A DNA stretch of 5,323 nucleotides from Acidobacteriaceae bacterium UBA1795 (GTDB taxonomy: Bacteria > Acidobacteriota > Terriglobia > Terriglobales > Acidobacteriaceae). The stretch covers positions 1 through 5,323 of the forward strand of contig DCFV01000216.1 in NCBI GenBank assembly GCA_002314435.1. Direction: 5' to 3'. A model generated the notes under the pieces. It made no database searches. It saw only the letters and a list, made by a program, of their open reading frames with translations, and had not been told where the DNA came from. Position 1 is the first letter of the stretch; each line of letters begins with the position of its first letter. Both the position numbers and the translations under genes were made by a program. Below, in pieces: positions 1-5,053 of this stretch.

Positions 1-646
1 CCACCGAGTGCTTCACCATGGTGTTAGCGATGACCAATGCAACGTTCGCCGGAATCGGCGCCAGTTTGAAGCTCAGGTCGCGGCAGTCCAGCAGCAGCGC
101 ATGGTCCTCTTCGCCATTGGCAGAGATGAACTGATCCATGATGCCGCAGTTGGCGCCCACAAACTCGTTCTCCGCACGCTGGCACAGCCGCGCCAAAATC
201 GGGCCTGGAAAACTAACTTCTGTAAGCGACGTGACAGCCAGCGCCGTGGCCACTTCTACCGCAGCCGAGCTCGAAAGGCCCGAACCGAGAGGCACGTCGC
301 CCCACAGGGACAGACTGAAAGCGGGAATGGTCAACCCTTCGCCAGCCAGCGTAACCACTACGCCCATCGGGTAGTCGCTCCAGTGCTTGCTGCCCTTGGC
401 GGGCAGTGCGTCCGCATCAAAGACGCGCTCCTCGCCATAATTCTCTGAGTAGATGACGATCTTCCCGTCAAAACGCGGTGAGATGCCCGCGAGCGTAGCG
501 AAATCGATCGCCGCCGGCATCACAAAGCCTTCGGCATAGTCGGTGTGTTCGCCAATCAGGTTGACGCGACCGGGCGCGGCAAAAATGGCCGGCTCGGCGT
601 GGAAGCGAGTCTGGTGAATCGCGCGGAAAGCAGCTACGTCATGCAT
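1..646 (-). CDS. galK: Galactokinase, N-terminal 215 residues (C-terminus beyond window)
   Basis: Galactokinase of the GHMP kinase superfamily, a cytoplasmic enzyme that phosphorylates alpha-D-galactose with ATP to galactose 1-phosphate, the first committed step of the Leloir pathway. My reading of the minus strand gives 215 uninterrupted residues from the ATG at 646. The galactokinase signature GRVNLIGEHTDY lies at residues 26-37. The GHMP glycine/serine ATP-binding loop PLGSGLSSSAAVEVA is at 119-133. GANCGIMDQF at 164-173 carries the expected catalytic Asp (D171), and R27 matches the conserved catalytic Arg. Family members are about 350-390 residues, so roughly the last 40% is missing. The start is 11 bases after the epimerase stop; the only Shine-Dalgarno-like sequence, AGGTG, overlaps that stop, so the two are probably co-transcribed and coupled. 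No defects are visible in the part seen. Identification as galactokinase rather than another GHMP sugar kinase is strong because the GEHTDY signature is specific. Confidence 0.95.
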   Translation of the reverse strand, partial: MHDVAAFRAIHQTRFHAEPAIFAAPGRVNLIGEHTDYAEGFVMPAAIDFATLAGISPRFDGKIVIYSENYGEERVFDADALPAKGSKHWSDYPMGVVVTLAGEGLTIPAFSLSLWGDVPLGSGLSSSAAVEVATALAVTSLTEVSFPGPILARLCQRAENEFVGANCGIMDQFISANGEEDHALLLDCRDLSFKLAPIPANVALVIANTMVKHSV

Positions 647-657
647 AGTCAGGGCAC

Positions 658-1590
658 CTACAGTCGTTCAAGATCAATCGTCATCGGCCAGCTGAATGAC
701 TGGCCAGGAAGAAGCGTGCGGGACCACGGCCCGTTGATCGCCAGCGAGTCCACCGGCGCGGTCGAGGGTTCCAGAGCCACGCAAATCTGCTTCAGCCCCG
801 GCCTTTCCGGCCAGCCTCCGTAGCAGATCCACAGGCCCAGGTACGGCGTGGCGGTGGTATCGAAACTTACCCGGATGCGCACGCCCGCCGATGGCCGGCG
901 CAGCGCGCACCAATTCTCACCCACGGCCAGCGGCCCAGCAAAGAGCTTGTCGCCGATGCCGGTGTCCGGTGCCTGCGCCACGCGCAGATCTGTCTCTCCG
1001 CCGCGCGCCAGCTTCGCCACAGGCCATGCAACCGTATCGCCGCCTTTGCCCAGCCGTTCGCCGCCGGAGCCCTCCAGCCGCAACTTGGTGACCGTCGGTG
1101 GCAGTTCGATTTCGTCGCCCGCTTCGGTGGAATAAAGCGTATGTGCGGCCCACGACCATGGTGCCGCATGACTTCCTGTGTTGGTTACCGTGTAGTCCGC
1201 TTTCAATTCCCAGCCCTTGGGCGTTTCCTTGAGCGCCAGTTTCCGCTCCACGGTGAGTGGCAGTGAGAAGCATGCGCCCCGCAGCGTTACGCTCGTCGCG
1301 TCAGCCTGGACCACGTCCCAAGCCACGCGCCACAGATCGCCATGATCGGGTACAGCAGCGGGTCCGCCGGCAGTCTCCACCGTGCAGCCGGCCACCGAGG
1401 GCAGGCACTCGTCCCAGCCACTCGCATCGCCTTCGTCAAAACCCATGGTTTGCGTGCGCGGAGCCGGAGTGGCCAGCGGCGTCTGCAGCAGCTCATGACC
1501 GCGTACACGAATTGAAGAAACCTTGCCGCCCAACGCGGGAAGCAATTCGACAGCGCACTCTCCACTTGCGATGAGAACGTTTTCTTTCAT
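658..1590 (-). CDS. Aldose 1-epimerase-like protein (galactose mutarotase fold)
   Basis: A 310-residue protein of the aldose 1-epimerase / galactose mutarotase-like family, which interconverts alpha and beta anomers of sugars. Residues seen: GWDECLPSV (58-66), PDHGDLW (81-87), WSWAAHTLY (145-153) and VALEPSTAP (271-279). H83, H150 and E274 sit where the family's two histidines and general-base glutamate are expected. The classic GalM NHxYFNL motif is absent, so this belongs to a divergent subgroup, and galactose is inferred from the adjacent galactokinase rather than from the protein. Length is slightly short of the usual 330-350 for GalM but intact. I chose ATG 1590: the reading frame stays open up to a GTG at 1647, but that lies inside the decarboxylase coding end and gives an atypical N-terminus. 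Only a weak purine-rich stretch precedes 1590; a much better ribosome site serves the mini-ORF just upstream. It likely supplies the alpha anomer to the next enzyme. Confidence 0.85.
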   Translation of the reverse strand: MKENVLIASGECAVELLPALGGKVSSIRVRGHELLQTPLATPAPRTQTMGFDEGDASGWDECLPSVAGCTVETAGGPAAVPDHGDLWRVAWDVVQADATSVTLRGACFSLPLTVERKLALKETPKGWELKADYTVTNTGSHAAPWSWAAHTLYSTEAGDEIELPPTVTKLRLEGSGGERLGKGGDTVAWPVAKLARGGETDLRVAQAPDTGIGDKLFAGPLAVGENWCALRRPSAGVRIRVSFDTTATPYLGLWICYGGWPERPGLKQICVALEPSTAPVDSLAINGPWSRTLLPGQSFSWPMTIDLERL

Positions 1591-1616
1591 AGCCCCAATT
1601 CCACTTGCTCGGTCAT
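1587..1616 (-). CDS. Possible 9-codon leader/coupling mini-ORF (MTEQVELGL)
   Basis: A tiny reading frame, MTEQVELGL then TGA, fills most of the 44-base gap between decarboxylase and epimerase. It begins with ATG at 1616, nine bases after a strong AAGGAG, and its TGA (1589-1587) overlaps the epimerase ATG (1590-1588) as ATGA. It is in a different frame from both neighbours. The peptide resembles nothing I recognise. The arrangement is that of a translational coupling device in which ribosomes loaded at the strong site terminate and restart on the epimerase. Alternatives are a chance ATG, or a sequencing or real frameshift that detached the true epimerase N-terminus. Confidence 0.35.
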   Translation of the reverse strand: MTEQVELGL

Positions 1617-1625
1617 CGTTTTCTA

Positions 1626-1631
1626 CTCCTT
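1626..1631 (-). promoter_or_regulatory. Strong Shine-Dalgarno AAGGAG in the decarboxylase/epimerase gap
   Basis: AAGGAG on the minus strand lies just after the decarboxylase stop and nine bases before the ATG at 1616, an ideal distance. It is 35 bases from the epimerase ATG at 1590, too far for direct initiation there. It therefore favours translation of the mini-ORF first. Confidence 0.5.
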
Positions 1632-1634
1632 CGT

Positions 1635-3032
1635 TTACTGCGCGCACGAAGAAGATAGTCTATCCCAGATCCGGTCCAGCCACTCCACGTGCTCCGGTTT
1701 CATCAGCACCGAGCGCAGGCAAGTCACATACTTCTCTGCGTCATAGACCGCCGCGTCCGCAGGCCCAAACCAGGATTGCGGCAATTGTACAAGGGCAAGG
1801 TGCAAATCTGCCGTGGCGACGGTAACAAATATTTCCTGGGCACGGGCGGAGGACTCTTCCGCCGTCGCCGCAGCGATCTTCCACACCACGATGTCCAGGT
1901 CCGGCGCCCCCGCTGCCAGCGGCTCAAACCGTCCGTCGGCGCGCAGGCGGCGGTCCAGTTCCAGAGCTGCCGCGCGGCACCGCAGGAGTCCTTGCGCAAA
2001 CGACCCGCCCGGTTCCAGCGGCAGCAACCGCTGCGTGGCCCACAGCGCCACAGCCGCCGCACCCGGCCGCGAGCACTCCAGGCTGATCTCGCCCAAATGT
2101 ACGGGGCCTCCGGCAAGCGATTTTGGCTCGGTGGGACCGAGGTCCAGCTCCTTCGACGTGAAGTAGGTATAGGGCGAATCATGCTTGTAGAGCCGCCCCA
2201 CTCCGGGGTCGCGAAAAAGTACGCAGCCGCAGCCATAGGGCTGCAGTCCGTGCTTGTGCGGGTCCACCACAATGGAGTCGGCCTGCTCGGTGGCTCGGTA
2301 CGCCCGCCGCGCCGGTTCGTCCAGCGCATCGGCAATCAGCCGGAAGTAGCCACCGTAGGCCGCGTCCACGTGCACCCTGAAACCATAACGCGCGCGCAGC
2401 GCCAGCACCTCATCCAGCGGGTCCACAGCACCAATGCCCGTGGTGCCCAGCGTGACCACCACCGTGCCAACGTCGCCCTTGCGCAGCTCGTCCTCGAGCG
2501 CGGCCAGATCCAGCCGGCCGTGCCGGTCGGCAGCAATCGGCCTATATGCCAGCTTGAGCACACCGGAGATGCGGCTGTGCGTGTAGTGCGCCTGCCCGGA
2601 GCCGACAATCACCCTGCCCGGGGCCATCTGCCCTGCCACCCACAGCGCCTCCAGATTGGCCATCGTGCCACCCGACGTCAGGTGCCCCAGGTGCTCCGTC
2701 CAGCCGAACATCTGTGCAATCTGCGCTACCGCTTCGATTTCCATCTCCGAGCTGGCGCGGCCGCCGTCGCGGGCGTGGTTGTTGGGATTGATCGTCATGG
2801 CCAGCGCATAGGCCGCGCGTGCCAGCGGGTGCGGCGGCCGCAGCATCTGCCCGGCATAGAGCGGATGAAAGTAGGGGTAGTTGTCGCCCAGCCGGTGGGC
2901 CGTCTCGGCCAGCACCCGGCTCATCGCTTCGACGTCCTGAGGGGTCGCTTCCACTGGCGGAAGGGACAAAAACTCGGCCTCAAGCGCCTCGGTGGCGTGG
3001 GCCAACAGGCCGGGAACAGGATCAGTAGGCAT
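1635..3032 (-). CDS. PLP-dependent group II amino-acid decarboxylase
   Basis: A 465-residue pyridoxal-phosphate enzyme of the group II decarboxylase family (glutamate, aromatic-amino-acid and histidine decarboxylases; fold type I). The PLP-binding signature DPHKHG is at 258-263, with K260 as the Schiff-base lysine. HVDAAYGG (221-228) contains D223, which should pair with the PLP pyridine nitrogen. GQAHYTHSR (146-154) holds the histidine expected to stack on the ring, and TSGGTMANLEA (119-129) is the phosphate-binding loop. INPNNHARDGGRASSEME (81-98) is the usual active-site segment. Length is normal for bacterial members. The substrate cannot be read from sequence; DPHK fits the glutamate/tyrosine-type branch better than the NxHKW of aromatic decarboxylases, but this is weak. 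I chose ATG 3032 because GGAGAG precedes it by seven bases and conserved-looking sequence begins there; the frame stays open to a TTG at 3224, but that extension looks non-coding. It is first in a probable operon with the galactose genes and divergent from the cold-shock gene. Confidence 0.88.
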   Translation of the reverse strand: MPTDPVPGLLAHATEALEAEFLSLPPVEATPQDVEAMSRVLAETAHRLGDNYPYFHPLYAGQMLRPPHPLARAAYALAMTINPNNHARDGGRASSEMEIEAVAQIAQMFGWTEHLGHLTSGGTMANLEALWVAGQMAPGRVIVGSGQAHYTHSRISGVLKLAYRPIAADRHGRLDLAALEDELRKGDVGTVVVTLGTTGIGAVDPLDEVLALRARYGFRVHVDAAYGGYFRLIADALDEPARRAYRATEQADSIVVDPHKHGLQPYGCGCVLFRDPGVGRLYKHDSPYTYFTSKELDLGPTEPKSLAGGPVHLGEISLECSRPGAAAVALWATQRLLPLEPGGSFAQGLLRCRAAALELDRRLRADGRFEPLAAGAPDLDIVVWKIAAATAEESSARAQEIFVTVATADLHLALVQLPQSWFGPADAAVYDAEKYVTCLRSVLMKPEHVEWLDRIWDRLSSSCAQ

Positions 3033-3084
3033 GGCGACTCTCCACGGTAACATAACCGGACGTGTTCCTGTAGATGACTGATTC

Positions 3085-3100
3085 CGGGAGAGTTTTCCCG
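3085..3100. repeat. Short inverted repeat in the decarboxylase leader
   Basis: CGGGA, six bases, then TCCCG forms a perfect 5-bp inverted repeat about 50 bases upstream of the decarboxylase start. It could be an operator half-site pair or an mRNA hairpin in the decarboxylase leader. It has no T tract to make it a terminator. The short arms mean chance is possible. Confidence 0.3.
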
Positions 3101-3161
3101 TATTGCAAACAGGACGTGCGCGGGCGCCACCTGATTTCCTGCATGGGTATTTGCAGATGGA

Positions 3162-3170
3162 TGCTACAAT
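3162..3170 (+). promoter_or_regulatory. Candidate extended -10 promoter for the cold-shock gene
   Basis: TGCTACAAT matches the extended -10 pattern (TGn followed by TACAAT, five of six consensus bases). No convincing -35 hexamer lies 16-18 bases upstream, which is tolerated by extended -10 promoters. Transcription would start near 3177 and give a leader of about 110 bases before the ATG at 3287, in keeping with the long leaders known for cold-shock genes such as E. coli cspA. Confidence 0.4.
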
Positions 3171-3193
3171 TGGGCCAGCGTTAGAGTCGAACC

Positions 3194-3214
3194 GGGCGTG
3201 AGCAGTCCTCGCCC
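3194..3214 (+). other. Hairpin in the predicted cold-shock mRNA leader
   Basis: GGGCG at 3194-3198 can pair with CGCCC at 3210-3214 around an 11-base loop, with an alternative register that also pairs GAG with CTC. It lies about 15-20 bases after the predicted transcription start. This could be part of a temperature-responsive or stabilising leader structure, but no cold-box sequence is recognisable. Confidence 0.3.
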
Positions 3215-3286
3215 AACCAAGCAAGATTCTGCCAGTGGTCGCTCCGATTCATCCAGCGCAATTCAATACCAGGAAATACGAGCACA

Positions 3287-3487
3287 ATGGAACAAGGTAC
3301 TGTGAAGTGGTTCAATGACGCGAAGGGCTTCGGCTTCATCTCGCGTCAGAACGGCGAAGATGTCTTCGTGCACTACTCTGCGATCAACTCGAGTGGTTTC
3401 AAGAGCCTGCAGGAAGGTCAAGCCGTGCAGTTCAACGTGGTGAAGGGGCCCAAGGGATGGCAGGCGGCGGACGTTCAGCCTCTGTAA
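3287..3487 (+). CDS. Cold-shock protein, single CSD domain
   Basis: A 66-residue protein that is a single cold-shock domain, a five-stranded OB-fold that binds single-stranded RNA and DNA and acts as an RNA chaperone in the cytoplasm. It starts MEQGTVKWFNDAKGFGFIS, and both nucleic-acid-binding motifs are intact: RNP1 KGFGFI (residues 13-18) and RNP2 VFVHY (26-30). Aromatic residues W8, F9, F15, F17, F27, H29 and Y30 supply the expected stacking surface. The length matches free-standing bacterial CspA-type proteins (65-75 residues). The start is fixed by the family N-terminus; the upstream ribosome site is weak (AGGAA, about 12 bases away). It is a single-gene unit: divergent from the decarboxylase, convergent with the secreted protein, and followed by a strong terminator. 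Whether it is truly cold-induced or constitutive cannot be told, since many bacteria carry several copies with different regulation. Confidence 0.96.
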   Translation: MEQGTVKWFNDAKGFGFISRQNGEDVFVHYSAINSSGFKSLQEGQAVQFNVVKGPKGWQAADVQPL

Positions 3488-3498
3488 GCCGTTAGGTC

Positions 3499-3511
3499 GC
3501 CGGATTCCGGC
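3499..3511 (+). other. Small hairpin after the cold-shock stop
   Basis: GCCGG, ATT, CCGGC is a perfect 5-bp GC stem starting 11 bases after the cold-shock stop codon. No T run follows, so it is not a terminator by itself. It may shield the 3' end of the message or be incidental. Confidence 0.3.
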
Positions 3512-3525
3512 AGAATCTCGCAAAC

Positions 3526-3561
3526 AAACGAGGGCAGGGAGCAATCTCGGCCCTCGTTTTT
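3526..3561 (+). terminator. Intrinsic terminator of the cold-shock gene, possibly bidirectional
   Basis: AAACGAGGGC (3526-3535) pairs perfectly with GCCCTCGTTT (3550-3559), a 10-bp stem, with inner GAG/CTC pairing around CAAT extending it. Five Ts (3557-3561) close it on the plus strand. It sits 38 bases after the cold-shock stop and 32 bases before the stop of the convergent gene. Read on the minus strand it is followed by TTTGTTTG, so it may also stop the opposing transcript, although that gene ends before the hairpin with no other terminator visible. Confidence 0.85.
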
Positions 3562-3593
3562 GCGTTTTGGGCGGATTCTTCGCGCCGTGCGGT

Positions 3594-5039
3594 TCAGTCG
3601 CCGTGCGGCACAATGCTGGCACTGCCGGATGAAAAGATTGGCTCTGCCTGGCCGCGCAGCACCCGGTAAAGCGTGAAGTGCCGCTCCGTGGCCCCCCGCA
3701 CTTCAAACAGCAATTCGCCGCGGTTGTCGGCGTCGGCGTCCACAGCATCCACCAGCCGCATCCGTGGTGCGTCGTCCAGATGCTTGAAATCAGCCACACT
3801 CTTCAGCAGGATCTGCAGCCCGCCGTAGAAGTCCGGTTGCGCAATCAGGGTGACGAACTTCTGCTCCTGGGGAGGCGCATCGGTGTGGGCGGAAAACACC
3901 AGCGTGGCACCCGCCCCATAGGCCAGTTCAAAAACATGAAATTGCTCGTCGTCCAGCGGAGCCGGTTCCGGCGGAAGCGTCAGTTGCTTCCTGGCGTGGG
4001 CAGACTTCGTCTTCGGCGTGGAAGGCGCAAGTGGCGCGTCCAGTCCAAGCGCCGTGCGTGCCGCCACTTCCAGCGCGGCTTTCATTCTCAACTCGTCTTC
4101 CGGGTTCGCCCAGTGGAAGATCCACGGGTGTTCGGGCAGGTTGCGCGCGTCGCTCACCGCCACTGTCTGCTGCAGATCCGGCGGAAGGCCCATCAGGTTA
4201 GGCGTGACTGCGGGGCCGCTGCCTTCGCTCTTGCCACGCTTCAATTGCGGCCGATCCGGGTCCGTCACCCCCGGCATGCTTTCCACGTACCCTAGGTCCT
4301 CGCCCTTCTTCGCTGTGCCCGGGTCCTTGTTCAGCGTTGGGCGGTCCGGATCCTCCGGGGCAGTGCCCGCATCGCTGCTGCTGCCCTTGGCCTTGTGTAA
4401 CGTAGGCCGGTCCGGGTCAGGCGCCGGAGCAGAGCTGGACGCATCGTCACCGGAGTCGTTCCCGTGCAGCGTAGGCTCATCGGAGTCTTTTGAGCCCGTT
4501 TTGCCCACCGTTCCCGCCGCGGGATGCTTGCGGTGCAGGACCGGCCCGTTGTCATAAGTCTCGTCCACCAGTGCCATCGGCTTAGGCGCCGAGGGCTTGG
4601 GTGGGGGCATCGGTCTCCATTTGCCGTAGCCCACCCACTCATTCTGCTCCTGCCCGGCACTCTCCACGTCAAACAGGCCGATGCTCTTGCCCGTCTTCTT
4701 CAGCTCGTACTCGACCTCGCCGGCCAGCGCCATGGGCTGCGGCCGGGCCAGATAGATGCCGCCATCGTGAAACTGCTCGCCGTCGAAGACTGTGATCGGC
4801 ACCAGACGCGACTTCTTCGGCTTACCCTCGGCGCCTGTCCACTCCAGCACCGCCACAGCGCGAAGCACCGGAGCCTTGTCCTTGCCCTCTGGCTTGATCT
4901 GGCCCGGGTATTGCGCGCCCGCCGGCAGTGCGGCATTGAGCAGGACCACAGCCAGTACAGCCCCGAGCAATGACACCGCCCATGACACCAGCCGCCCGGC
5001 TCGGGAATAATGCGATTTGAAGGTCAAGCGATCCACCAT
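3594..5039 (-). CDS. Predicted secreted protein with DPDRPTL-type repeats, function unknown
   Basis: A 481-residue protein I cannot name. The N-terminus is a signal peptide: basic residues 1-16, a hydrophobic run about 17-40, and a likely signal peptidase I site after AGA (about residue 42, before QYP). Residues 55-140 form a compact region with beta-strand-like stretches (VAVLEW, SRLVPITVF, GGIYLA, GEVEYELKK). Residues 143-280 are a Pro/Ser/Gly/Asp-rich linker with degenerate repeats around DPDRPTL. Residues 295-481 look globular, with one Asp-rich motif, DADADNRGELLFE (434-446), reminiscent of calcium-binding loops in FG-GAP repeats. There are no cysteines in the protein as read. ATG 5039 was chosen over an in-frame TTG at 5054, which would overlap the divergent peroxiredoxin start; neither has a good ribosome site. 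I associate similar repeat-bearing hypothetical proteins with Acidobacteriota, from memory only. Export to the periplasm or cell surface is the best-supported statement. Confidence 0.8.
   Translation of the reverse strand: MVDRLTFKSHYSRAGRLVSWAVSLLGAVLAVVLLNAALPAGAQYPGQIKPEGKDKAPVLRAVAVLEWTGAEGKPKKSRLVPITVFDGEQFHDGGIYLARPQPMALAGEVEYELKKTGKSIGLFDVESAGQEQNEWVGYGKWRPMPPPKPSAPKPMALVDETYDNGPVLHRKHPAAGTVGKTGSKDSDEPTLHGNDSGDDASSSAPAPDPDRPTLHKAKGSSSDAGTAPEDPDRPTLNKDPGTAKKGEDLGYVESMPGVTDPDRPQLKRGKSEGSGPAVTPNLMGLPPDLQQTVAVSDARNLPEHPWIFHWANPEDELRMKAALEVAARTALGLDAPLAPSTPKTKSAHARKQLTLPPEPAPLDDEQFHVFELAYGAGATLVFSAHTDAPPQEQKFVTLIAQPDFYGGLQILLKSVADFKHLDDAPRMRLVDAVDADADNRGELLFEVRGATERHFTLYRVLRGQAEPIFSSGSASIVPHGD
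4230..4550 (-). repeat. Degenerate protein repeats (DPDRPTLxK) in the linker
   Basis: Five copies of a short motif, read along the protein: NGPVLHRK (residues 164-171), DEPTLHG (187-193), DPDRPTLHKAK (208-218), DPDRPTLNKD (230-239) and DPDRPQLKRGK (260-270). The first two are degenerate and the last three share DPDRP exactly. Spacers are 14-23 residues of Ser, Gly, Asp, Ala and Thr. Spacing is irregular, so this is a set of short linear motifs in a disordered linker rather than a solenoid. Codons differ between copies, so the conservation is at protein level. Confidence 0.75.
4970..4989 (+). repeat. Direct repeat ATGACACC at 12-base spacing
   Basis: ATGACACC occurs at 4970-4977 and again at 4982-4989; the second copy contains the -35 candidate of the peroxiredoxin promoter. 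Two sites about one helical turn apart could be an activator or repressor site. However, both copies lie in the secreted protein's signal-peptide codons, where repeated Val-Ser codons explain them equally well. Confidence 0.25.
4982..5011 (+). promoter_or_regulatory. Candidate sigma-70-type promoter for the peroxiredoxin gene
   Basis: ATGACA (4982-4987, five of six bases of TTGACA) and AATAAT (5006-5011, five of six of TATAAT) are separated by 18 bases. Transcription would begin around 5018, leaving a leader of about 35 bases. The promoter is embedded in the start of the divergent secreted-protein gene. Confidence 0.45.
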
Positions 5040-5041
5040 GC

Positions 5042-5047
5042 GAGGGA
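5042..5047 (+). promoter_or_regulatory. Ribosome binding site of the peroxiredoxin gene
   Basis: GAGGGA lies six bases before the ATG at 5054, a good Shine-Dalgarno match and distance. It supports that start and occupies most of the 14 bases between the two divergent start codons. Confidence 0.6.
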
Positions 5048-5053
5048 GCCCCA

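Noticed and set aside
8..448. Plus-strand open frame opposite galactokinase
   Set aside because: The minus strand here encodes clear galactokinase signatures; the plus translation is a shadow.
1654..1664. Palindrome GATAGTCTATC near the decarboxylase C-terminus
   Set aside because: It lies in coding sequence, has only 5-bp AT-rich arms and no partner site; chance is the simplest explanation.
1689..3050. Long open frame on the plus strand (453 codons) antisense to the decarboxylase
   Set aside because: It is the GC-rich shadow of the decarboxylase; its translation is Arg/Gln/Pro-rich with no recognisable motif, while the opposite strand has a complete PLP-enzyme active site.
3171..3200. tRNA T-loop-like GGTTCGACTC on the minus strand
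   Set aside because: The flanking bases do not form a 5-bp T stem, and no acceptor or anticodon arm is present.
3033..3224. N-terminal extension of the decarboxylase up to TTG 3224
   Set aside because: The extra 64 residues are unlike the family, cross the intergenic promoter region, and ATG 3032 has a well-placed GGAGAG.
3263..3799. Minus-strand open frame (178 codons) covering the cold-shock gene
   Set aside because: It runs antisense across an intact cold-shock domain and its terminator, and overlaps the secreted-protein gene in another frame; no motif supports it.
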